Shown here piece after piece: positions 48,601 through 60,600 of a DNA stretch of 64,000 bases. Source of the DNA: Sinohyriopsis cumingii (lineage: Eukaryota > Mollusca > Bivalvia > Unionida > Unionidae); assembly GCA_028554795.2 (NCBI GenBank), contig CM068830.1, positions 50,416,355 through 50,480,354 of the forward strand, written 5' to 3'. Every line of letters starts with the position of its first letter. Position 1 is the stretch's first letter. Made by a program: the position numbers and the translations under genes. Under the pieces are notes generated by a model that did no database searches, was not told the DNA's origin, and worked only from the letters and a program-made list of their open reading frames with translations.

Positions 48601-51600
48601 GTTTTCGGACTTGTGCTTCTTGCAGGACTCTTTGAAGTTGCCCTGGGAGTGGCAAAAAATGAGAACACTGCCTCTGAAGGGGTCTTTGCTTTAGGAGTAT
48701 TTGAAATAGCTGAGAAAACTATTGCAGGACCTGGAATAGCAATCTTATGGGTAGGTATAGCAACTTTGGGTGTTGCATTGTATGACTTATTAGCTTTTGG
48801 GGTACCCTTGGCAGATCTAGATGGAGAATTCTTCGACTTTCCAGGTGTCTTCTTTCCTGTTGATTTCCTTGGTGACTTCTTAGGAGACTTCTTTGGAGAC
48901 ATTTTATCAGATGACTTCTTTGCAGGAGACTTTTCAGTTGACTTTCTTCCAGGTGATTTTCGAGGGCTCTCCTCTTTGATTGGAGACTTCAGTGATGCAG
49001 CACCTGACCTTCTCTTCAGTAATGGTCTAGGCGAGTCTGAAGGCCCTTGCTCTGCCACTCGGATTGGCATTGCTCCTTTTTTTATAGGAGTTGATGGTGG
49101 CAATCTCTTATCAAAATGCTCAGGACTCAACTTTGGACCAAAAGACACTCGTTTCCTCTTTGCTGAAGGAGCAATCTGTTCAGTTGATTTTCTCTTCTTG
49201 CCAGAAGTTTGCTTTGGTGTCTTGGAGGTCTTCTCTGCAAAGAGAACAAAATTTAATGAAAAATATGCAAAGATTATTGTGAATGGCACACTATACATCC
49301 ACCAAGTCTTTTCACAAGACGCAATAGCAGGGCATAGCTGAGTCTGGATAATTTACTAACAGGTCTGACTGACCTGTATCTTTGTTCAATGTGTGCTGTC
49401 TAGAAATAAACAGAACAAGCATAAACCATTATTTTTTTCTTATTAGACTTACAGTGACCTCTAACCAAGACAAGTCAGTCTCAATAAGGCAGTTGATTTT
49501 TCCCGTAAGATCGACCAGTTTTCAGTCAGCTGTAAAAAATTATTAATAACTTATTGTAAAGCTGGAAAAAGTTATTAAAAGTCTGAGGCAGCGACGATAA
49601 ATAGTATGTTCAACTGAAAAATTTGTAAAGTATGTGTTGACTTTATTTACCACTAGTACAGTTGCACAAACTCTAGTTCCAAACCATATGCAGGTCAACG
49701 GCTTGTTGCTATCCCTCAACTTGACATAATTCTTTGAAATTCTTTTCCTGCCAAGTGACACTCAAATTGACACATGTCCAATAAATGTAATTGTGTCCTT
49801 TCCAGCTGTTATTCACAACAACCCGAATACTCCTTTTTATTCTTCTGTGTTGATTATTAATACTTTTCTAGAAGCTGATTTTCTTTTTTGTCTTAAACAT
49901 GCATCGCTTTCTGGACACCATTTAAATTTTTTTATATAATCAACAGTTTGATCATGCAGATGCTTCACATGAACAGATAGGTGCAGTTTAAAGCATCCGG
50001 AGTGCTGCTTTCAAGTTAGTCGGGTTCCTTGACTAATCTCACTAATTCTAAGATGGAACCTGGATCCAAATAAAACACGGCAGAACCAATTATCCGGATT
50101 TTTTGCAACAATCATTTTCCTGTAGTTTTAGCTACTATGCTGCAAGTCCGTATTTTAAGGGTAATTTTCATAAGACTTATGGCAAAATCATAAGAGTTGG
50201 CAGGTCTGCTAATCAGACCACACAGGAACTACAAGTTTCTTTTGCACTCCAGGTGCAAGCCATCCTCAAGCACAATTCCCTCTTTCTTCCAAGCCACTCA
50301 AAGGGCTCCATTTAAATCAAAATCATCATGAGATAAATGCCTCCCCACACTGTATCAACATTCTCAGGACTTTCAAGCTCCATCTGTGCCCCATCTATGT
50401 ATAAACTGTAGAGATGAAATTATTGACATATTGATAACTTGTCCATACTGACGCAAGTGTTGTTGTAGGGTTTAACGCCATTTTTCAGCACACAATGGGC
50501 CATATATGGCGGCCAGTATTAATGGTGGAGGAAGAACCCGGGAAGTCCCCGGAAAGAACCACCGACCCTCAAGAAGCTACTGGCAAGCTTTCTCACATAC
50601 CCACATTGGCTGAATCTGAGACTCGAACCCACGCAGACAGAGGTGAGATGGCAGTGATCCGTAACAGAGAGCGCTTTAGACCACACGGCCACTCGGGGCC
50701 CCCTACTGACGCAAGTGAAGAAACATTATAAAACAATACATACACTAAAGAAGTTACTAAGATCTTCAGCAGTCAATAATAATTATTGGTTATTTGCTTT
50801 ATTTTTCTTTAAACTGAGAATTCATCTGAGACAGCAGTAGCAGGCACAGGCACTAATTTCTCTCACTAAGAAAGAAAAACAGTTGACATGGACTAAATCG
50901 CATGGTACATGATGAGAAATCTGCCATCCATTCCCAATTCTATGCAGATTATTTTATCCAATCAGCATGCACAACTGTTTGATAACATAAATCCAAAGAC
51001 ATTCCAGATTTGGTCCACATGTACGATTTAAGTACTTGACTAATCATTTAATACATTATGCAAAGTTTCCTTTGTTTTCCAGGCTATACTTCTGGTGTCA
51101 CAGTGAAATGTTACATTCAGTTCTGAATAGTAATTTCTGTTAAAGTACAAAGTAAAACAACAACCATCAATCAGAAGAAAATATGTGTTTTGGTTTTTAA
51201 CATAGCTTTAAAAAAAATCCAGTCATACTGATATGATGTCTGCAGTGTGGCAGTTTACAGTCATGTCTAGAACTGGGGCATCATGCTGCAGAGAAATAGC
51301 TTGATATCCTATCCAGTCATGTTATCCAGACCTCAGGCCAACCAGTTGTAACACTATCATCTTAATGCTGAATGCCAAGTTAGGCAGCTTTTACTTGGAT
51401 TTTTAAAAGTCTTTGGTATACAAATGTAGCTTGTTCACTGTGAACCCGCTTATAATGACGAGTCAGGCATAGATCCCATTTTTAAAACCAGAAAATACCA
51501 ACAAATGTATCCAAAATAAATAAATGAAACTATGATATATTGCCTGCTTTATCTTCAAAAAATGGTAGAGGACCTTGAAATTTTAATCAACATTACGAAA

Positions 51601-54600
51601 TGTGCAACTTTTACTAAGATAATTTGATATTCTTCCAAATGACATTCTTAGGACTCTGTAATTAACAATATTCAAGGACATTTTGATCAATGATTAGTGA
51701 AACGTGTGATTTATTTATATCTTTTAGTTCCTTTTATCTGTAACCATTATAAATGCAATGTTTTCTCTTGTATTTAAACTTAAAATGTGTCAATCTACCG
51801 TAAAACACATGTCCATGAGTGTTTCTATGAGAACATAATAAAGTGCTCGACATGTTTTCATATCTGACTAGCCCAAGTATTGTACTGTTGCACCGAATTA
51901 AACGCTGGCATCCTTTGTATTTTCACATTAATTAAATGTGAATTAAATAAATGAGGTGGATAAAAGAAAAGTTAAAAGTCATACAAATCCTACATGTTTA
52001 AGATCTAGCAGCCCTGGTCATATGAACTTATTTCAGCTGATCACTGAAACACTTAGATAAATGTTATTGTATGAGTCAAATAATTAAATTACCCTATTTA
52101 CTCAGAACTGATCAAAGTTAGGAAGGCAACCAAGTGAAGTGAATACTTCATAAAATAATGAGCTTTGTTTCATCAGGGTCCATAGGTCAGTAGAGCTGAA
52201 ATACAACGACTTATCAATGACCAGTTTTCAGTTTTCAACGGCTACTCCAGACCTGCCAACCCTGATGAGTCTGTCTCAGTAAGACTGTTTATTTTTGTCC
52301 AGTAAGATTGACCAGTTTTCAGTAAGAGGTAAATAAATATCAGTAACTGCTATTGCAAAGCTGGAAAACATTATTAAATGTTTGATGCATCAACGATAAA
52401 CATTACATTCAATCAATAAACTTGTAAAGTACAGGTAGACTTTATTTACCACTAGTGCAGTTGCAGAAACTCTAGTTCCAAACCCTATGCAGCACAATGA
52501 CTTGTTGTTATCTCTCAACTTGACATAAGGCTGGTTCCCTGATTAATTTCACTAATTCCAAGATGAAACCTGATCCAAATAAAACACGACTGAACCAATT
52601 AGTCGGATTTTCCAGCAACAATAATTTTTTTTCTGTAGTTTTCACTAATATGCAGTAAGTCCATATTTTAAGGGTAAATTTTCTTAAGACTTACGGCAAA
52701 ATCTTAAGAGTTGGCAGGTCTGCTACTCACAGTATCAAGTCTTCTGCTTCAGTTACTAATTTAATACAAGAAACAAATACAAAAACAATGCAGAAATAAA
52801 TAAATGTAATATGACAAGGAAATTATATCTAAAAAGAAAGTAATTGTAACCCAGATGTTATCCATGGCCCCATTTAGCTTATATACTTTCTTCTCCAGCT
52901 GCAACTATAGTGCTTTCACTTGAGAAAGATTGCCAGGATTTTATATTTTATCTAATGTGTGTGTCTGCATCAGATTACCCACTTGTTACGAAAATAAAGG
53001 GGGAGTAGAATAAAGGAGGGGAAAATGGCTATAGTTTACTATATACATAAAACATCAATATCCATCCATCTTTCTTCCAGATACACCAGCTGGAACATGT
53101 TTGGAAACTGTTCCTCGTGTTAATTATGTACATTGTTTCACTGCTTAAGGGCAATGGCTTTTGGTTACTTTGGCTCCAAATAAGATTTTTGACTAACATA
53201 AGCTCTGCTGAAGTTTCACTTTCGTGAAATCAGTGCATTACTGACTACTGTGCCAGATTTGCTATCTGTTCAATGATAGACTGCTGGTTCAGACAGTGGT
53301 ATTTTGATCAAATAAATATTGAATTCCTAAAATGGCTGTTCCACTCATAAACCTTAATATATTACACCAAAAAATTATCACTGCATTGATTTACTTCGAA
53401 AATAAAATAAAATCTAGGTGAATCCAAGAATATAAATCTATGCTGCTATTCAGTTTCACTGCACTCTTTCTTGTACCTGTGAAATGAATAGTAAATAAAT
53501 TAAAACACAGTTTTAAAAAACTCTTCAAGAATAAGGAGTTAATCTGTCTCTTTATAAGTCCACAGATTGGTATTAACAATCGCCAATTAAATAGTCCACA
53601 AGTTTACACCTATTACACAAAAACCCTTTCATTTTTTATACACCTTGGGGGTCTCCTCTATAATGTAAATCTGAGGAAGAAATAAATAAATTTTGTTATG
53701 TGATGGTTTTTGAAACCAGTTCAAATAATTGTTAACCATCTTTCAGATGGACATTTTGAAATTCAATTTAAGTTACACCGAGTTACAAAACAAGTTTTGT
53801 CTACATGTAGCGAATTTTTTAAGAGGCTCATAGCTCATGCCTTTGCTTATAGAGCAGACTACGTTTTTGGACCCCAATGTGTGCAAGTTATTGAAGGAGA
53901 GGTGTATTGGCATTCAAAAAGATTCAAGGCAACAAAAGTAGATATTAAACAGGTAACAAGTATGTAATATCTCCTTTTATGCTGATATATGTACCCAGTG
54001 GCTTAATGTGACGATAGGATTAGTAGAAGAAAAAAAAGCACATATTCAGCAAGAGGGCAGATTCCAATGACAGTTATAGCTACCTTGTTACTTTGTAAAA
54101 GGGGTGTGGTCACTGTTTTGTGGACGATAGTAAAAGATACATTGGTTCAAGTTGCAAGAGAAAGTTCATCATCGAACAGGATAAAAACAAAGTCAAAAAT
54201 GAATACTACAAAAAGTTGACCAAGCATACTGGCATAAAGAGCTTTCAAGTCGTACAAATGTGTCCAAGAGTATGGCATCAATAGATGTACAGACCTGGAG
54301 ATGAAGCTGGTATTTCCTTCAATTCTGGCACTGGTTGTGATCTTCTGCGCATTTCTGCTAGATTTGATTTTAGCTTGCTTGAAGATGCTGGGTAAGGGCT
54401 TCCTGCAGGCATCGACTGAAAGGAAAGAGAAGAACATTGTCAAGTTCAAAATGACCCATAATGACAGTCTGAAATCAGACAGTAAAATGATAATAACTCA
54501 GCATCATTTCTTACAAAGACTTTTAACAATCAGACCTACTGAGTCTCAGTACAATTCTTACTCGAAACTGAAGCCTCAACCAAAACTTTGGATGTAACTT

Positions 54601-57600
54601 TTTTTTTTTTAAAGATTCAAAGTCTGACATCAGTCTCTTTCATTCCCGGTTTCTTCCTCCACCATTAATACTAGCCGCCATGTATAGCCTATCGTGTGCT
54701 GAAATATGGTATTAAACCCCACAACAATCAAGCAACAGTGTCATTTGTGGAATATTTAAGTACTTTTATGATAAGACTTTGCCTAGTTCTTTTTTTAAAA
54801 TGTTTTTTCATGTTATGTTGTAAGACTGGCACCATTTTGATTTAAGAATAATAAGTTGTCACAAGCCTTTTATTGAAAACCCCTTGTTAATATGACCATC
54901 CATGTTAGAATATGATGTCTGTGCAGCACTATTTTCATTTAAGACCAACTACAGCATGGGATGAGTTCATGTGTAAAGTTTCAAGGCAATAATCCAGGTT
55001 GTTTAGAAGATGTTATAGCAAACAAACATACTAATGAACACAGATGTGATGGACTACAGACCATCACATAAGCTCTTTTGGTCCATTCATACATAACAAA
55101 AATCCAGCAGAGCAATTCTTTTAAAGTTAACCAAACATTCAAACATGGAATTGTTTTATGGAATTCCCGAGTACCTAATATAAAGTTTATTAAAAGAAAG
55201 TAAATGTCCCAGGAAAGGTTGACAGTGCAGGTGGCAAAAGCTGTTCAAGCAATCAAGATTATGCCATGGATCATTTTATCACTATTAATACCCGCAGTAT
55301 CATCTAGTATTTGTCTGTCCCCTGCACTTTGGATCCTATACAAAAAATTGCTGTCAGATTCTGCTCAGTGGCTTTTAGAGGTTTTAAAATGTTCTTATGT
55401 AAAGTAATGGTCACCATATATAATGATGGACTGGTATCAACCAGTTGTTGTTGTTGAGTTTAATTATAGTGGCGTGCGCACAACTGTGCATGTGCCACTT
55501 TTTTCTGACTGCACCGCAGCCTGCTAGTTGTTCCTGGGGAAGGGAATGGTGCCACCTCCCCCAGGCTTTTGAGTTCAAGGAACCCTGATAGTTTGGCCTC
55601 AATCTGTGGGTCAATAAAGGTCCCTTACAGTTGAATGGTTAGCTGTCATTAGTGGGAAGGAGAGCTCAGGAACGGTCCTGCTTGCTTTACATCGCTGGTT
55701 TCTTGTTGCATTTGCCTGGTGTTTCTTGCGATTTTTTCTTCTTCAAAATGTTCTATAAAAAAAAAAAAAAAGGGGGGGGGGGGGAGGGAATGTTCTATGC
55801 TGTTTATAGAGGTTCTTAGTAGAAATCATGTATGAAGAGAGATTTTCAAGGTTATTATGGTATTACTAGTCGAGGTGTTTAGGGTGTGCTTCCTACGTTA
55901 TGTCATTTAGAAGTTTTTAGATATTGCCTCTTTAAGTTATTTATTTATTAATGTTTTTAGAGACTGAATGTTATTTAAACTTTATTTAGCAAGAGACCGG
56001 AGTCCTAGCCGATTACACGGTTCGTTAAGGACATCTAGGACCGGAGTCCTAGCTGATTACTCGGTTCGTTAAGGACAAGCGATTTTGCAGTTTCCTTAGT
56101 TTTTTTTATAGGTGCTTCATAAGTGAATTATTTATTAATACTTTTATAAAACTGAATGATATGTTATGGGTTTTTATGTGGTGGCTTCTAAATTCAACCA
56201 GAAAAATAGACATACACATCAGTTCATATGTGCCAAATGTCCTGTCACTTAAAAAACTGAGTGGTGAACTACAAGGTCAACGGAATATGTCCATCAGATC
56301 CCAAATGCTGTCAAGTGGTTTTGAGAAGATGCTGAAGGTTTTTCCCTTTTACAGTGACAATATTAATTGACAGGTTACTGTAACCTGAACAAATTCAAAA
56401 GGCTTTATAGCCAAAATACTCCCTGTAATACTGCATCAAAAATAGTCACAACTTTTCTTAGCGACTGTACAATGCATGGCAGATCATGCCATAATACAAG
56501 AAAAGAATAAACAAAGTGGACCCCCCCCCCATTTTATAATATTTGAACTCGTGTTCATTTCTATCTTTCAATGAAGTTGTAATGACTTGTGATGAAAATG
56601 CTAATTTGTTTCAAATTTACCTTCCTTTTGCCATCTTGTATTTTCACACGTGGAGTCTGGGCCTCCACTGATTTGGGACTGGCAGACTTCCTGGCTGCTG
56701 TTTTTGTGGTAGGGGTTTGGTGTGTGACTGCATTTGGTGAAGGAGATCTAGATACTGGTGAGACTGACTGTTTCTTGGGAGAAGACTTTCTTTTTGGAGA
56801 AGTAGATTTAGGTGTTCTGGCATTAAGTTTTTCTGCTCTTGGTGTTGATGGTCCTGGGACAGACACTTGAGGTGATGCACCTCTAGGTGTTTCTGATGCA
56901 TCGGATTTTGCAGAAGATAACCTAGGAGACACTTTTCTTGATTTAGGGGATTCTGGTGTGATTGATCTTGGTAGCATTGGTGTCTTTTCCTTCGGAGAAG
57001 ATGCTCTTGGTGTTTGTGTCTTGGGAGTAGATGCTCTTGGAGTCTGAGTTTTGGGTGTTGGTGCTCTTGGACTCCTTGACTTGGGTGATGCAGAGGGCCT
57101 TTTTGATTTTGGAGTTTGAGACCTTGGTGTGTGACCAGATTTTGGACTCCTGGCTGGGGAGGGAGAATTCACTCGTTTCTTGGCAGATTTTGCAGGTGAA
57201 ACCGACTTTCTGGCTGGTGGTGAAGACTTTGACTTTGGGGTGGCAGAGTTATTACTGTTACTGTCATCCTGTGACAAGGGAGTGATGGCCAACTTTGCTG
57301 GTGAGGATGAAGGAACCAAATCTGTATCAGATTTACCTGCTGTAGTCATTTTAGAACTACTCACTGGTATCATTTTATGACTACTAACTGGTGTCTTCTT
57401 TGGACTCTGGGAAGCAAACAAATCTAGTCCTGATTTCACATTTGCAAACTGGGAACTTGGAGTCAATGGCTTAAGAGGTGTTCCTTTAGGTTTTGGTAAT
57501 GGCGAGGACTGAGGAGGTTTCAACTGAAAGAAACAACAATACAGTGCAAGAAAAAGAATACTGATAACAAGTTTATGTGTAACATTTTCTACCATTTCTA

Positions 57601-60600
57601 TAGTCAGCTTCTAGTCAAGTAGGTATACATTTCCAGGCTCTGAAAACAAATTTAGCAAAGGAAAGATAACTACAAACCCTGACAACACGAGTAGTTAGAA
57701 TATGTAAATTCCTGTAATTTTTTTTTCTGCATACCTTGTGGGTAAAAACGGTACCATGTTATTTTGTGGCAAATTTTAACTTAATACTTGTTATACCACA
57801 ATACCTTTTAAATGGTAGGGGAGTTTCAGCTGCTTTGACCATATTATGCAAATCATACTTTTAAGATGGATATAATGCATCTACATGCCCCAAAACAAAC
57901 TTATTCTGTCATGGTTTGCATAGTTCTTGTTTTAAATGGATGATCGAGAAAACATACCTATTAAACCATATAGAACGTAAAGTTCTGAATAATGTAACAA
58001 TACAAGATATTGCATGTATAAAGGTACAAACCCTAGCCATTGTAATATTACTCAGAAACTTTGGTATTGGCAGTCACATCTGATGTCTCAGTGGCATATT
58101 TGCTTCATTAATGCTGTCTGTATGATTGGATCAAATTTTTTTCCTCAGCTTTTGATTTCTGTTTTTGGAAAAAGGTTTTTCTCTATTCAGCTATATTTAA
58201 TAACAGATTATAACAGCAGTATAAAATAAGTATCACTGGCCGCCCGTATGCCTTCTGCTAAGAATTTAAAAATAGTCTATATGCGGTTTCAGAACAACAT
58301 ACATAAATCTTACTATACTTAAAGAAACGGCAAACTTTCCAGTACCATAGTCCAGCTAGTCAGTTACATCAGTACTAATAACCTGATGCAATACATAACG
58401 GACTAATAAAGAGTGCATTATAAAATTTTGTCAATTGATCCAAGCCATATAATGGAATGTCAAAACTGAGTGATGGCAACTACATTTGAAAGCTCTTAGA
58501 TTGGCAGCAAATATGAAAGTTCTTTATGCAAGGAGCACAGTTTGGTCAAATACTGGTTCTTTTTTCATCATTTTTTTTAATAAAAAAAATTTTTTTTTAA
58601 GCAATGATAGCCACATTTGAAGGCAAATCAGCATATTTGTACAAATGAAAGTTGCTTTGACCTATTGTGATAAAGAATGTCTTTATGGAGATGGGAATAA
58701 AAGTATGGGTAAACTAATAATGGCAAAATTTCTTTCAAAATGAAGATATTATATTTGATTGGTAACCATTTGGCTTTTTCAAAAAGGAGCGAAAGACCCA
58801 ATCCTAAATAAGTGTATAGTATGTCAACAACAACAAAATCCACTCCTCCAATTATATTTACATGGCGTGAATGAGGAACAATGCAACATTTCATTATACT
58901 CTGAGGAATGATGAAACGTTTTAATGATTCTCATTCAACTTAACAAGCACCAGTTTATATAGGTTCAGGATAATGTGTTGGAAGAGTCAAATTGATGTAA
59001 TGATTCATACATATATTTCAGTAGAATTTTTGTTTGTGTTTTGGATTGTTAATATAGCTTAAACAATGTTTGAGTCATATCGCTATGATGTCTGCAGTGT
59101 GACAGTACAGTGCTGTCATGAGGCATCATGCCAAAGACATATACAATCATGTCCAACCCAGTCCTAATACTAATATCTTAATGCTGAGCACCTAGCGAGG
59201 CAGTTGTGAGTACCATTTTATAAGACTTGGTATGACATAGCCAGGGTTTGAACCTGAAACCTCCCACATCCAAGGTAGACCCTTTAACCACTTGAGCAGT
59301 CTATTCCTGTAGAACATCCAAGCACTTTTCAAACTCAAAAAGGGAAATTTTCAATAACAAAAATTAACCAAGGAAGAATGTTAAGTATGGTATGCAGCAT
59401 AATTTTTTTTTATAAGTATTTAATTCTCTACCAAGAACTATAAAAATACATGAAATTAAATTATGCCTTGATTAAGACACTGCAGTCGTAAGGGCTTTTG
59501 GTGTACACTGAGGTTCAGTCATCTTATTTACATCAGTCTGGTAGTTAGCCAGGTTTGAACTTTTAAGAAACAAATTTATAAAAAAATCTGAATTTCTTGT
59601 GATTGCAATTTTATTCTTTATCGCTCTTGCCATGAGACTTCAAATTACTTTCGCTGATTGATCAAACTGACCCTATCTGAACTATTTGGCTAAGGTCAAA
59701 TGCATGGAAATAGAAAATTGTTGCCATTATTCTGACAATTTTATACTTGGTGCTACTTTTATTGCTCTTCAAAAAAAAAAAAAATCAAAAGAAATAAAAA
59801 TTTAAAGTTAGAAAAGGCCAACTGATCCAGAAGCATACCATTTTGATACGTATTTTTTTTATGAAAGCAATTTGCATATGGCTCGGACTTGCTCATTAAT
59901 ACACTTGTATCTAGTCTGAAGAAATGATTCTCACGAAACAGTGCTTGACATAGGATCTTAATTTTTAACCACCATTAGCATCCAGTCAACACATCATTCA
60001 TCCTGTTACATTAAGAAACGGTTAAGTCCCAAACAAGATGGAGTACTAATAAGCACTTAAGCAACATAACATGGAATTGAAACTGCTAGGATGAGTGCAT
60101 TACTGACTTTTCAATCGCTACTGCACATGTAACCAACAGAAAATCTATCAAGTTCCATAGTGTATAGCAAGATGAGAACCTAGGTCAAGTTCATCAAAAT
60201 ATGTTTGGATTAAAATGTGATGGCCTAGGTCACTTTTTCATTATCCCTCATTCTAAAATCAGATCTCCAGGCATACATAAAGATCTGACATACCAATTCA
60301 AGTTCATGTTAGGCGACCTTTCAAATTCCCAGTCCACTTATTTTTAGTAGTCAATAAGAAAAAATCATTACAAATTTATGTTTGTGAGATTTATCATTAG
60401 TAATGCTATTTTCCAAATGATGTGTCACATTCAAAATTCTTGAGTGGAGAACTACAAGGACAACAGAACATGTCCATCAGATCTCAAACTGGGTGTGACC
60501 TTCTCCTTGATGCCAAAACTCCATACACAAGACACTTGATTAATTAAAGGTATTTTTGTTGGTTCAAATGATCTATTCTGAAAAATGGCTACAAGTCAGA

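Larger units (their letters stand above)
49235..54294 (-). other. MKI67: Ki-67 intron
   Basis: Repeat-rich: MITE F copies (49455-50207, 52249-52721), SINE-B (50460-50703), repeat C pieces (50780-51180, 52960-53620), SINE-A (51185-51420) and an unexplained + strand open segment (53747-53952). Confidence 0.6.
54416..56620 (-). other. MKI67: Ki-67 intron
   Basis: Holds a SINE-B tail (54635-54735), a satellite-related unit (54820-55070), a 44-bp duplication (55995-56078), poly-A/poly-G (about 55757-55785) and a C-run at 56521-56530. 55440-55740 (GTGGCGTGCGCACAACTGTG ...) looks repeat-like but has no partner here. 56230-56310 shares GAACTACAAGGTCAACGGAA-type text with 60445-60490. Confidence 0.55.

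Noticed and set aside
46185-49234. Reading the giant exon as Repo-Man (CDCA2), a neurofilament or a histone H1-like protein
   Set aside because: KSPAR/SPKK repeats alone would allow it, but the FHA exon, RVSF dock, WSDIVK and GHADSPITIVIGK together point to Ki-67; Repo-Man has no FHA domain.
48526-49341. 271-residue + strand frame
   Set aside because: Antisense shadow of the start of the giant Ki-67 exon (PP1 dock and SPKK block); hydrophobic repeats mirror K/S/P codons.
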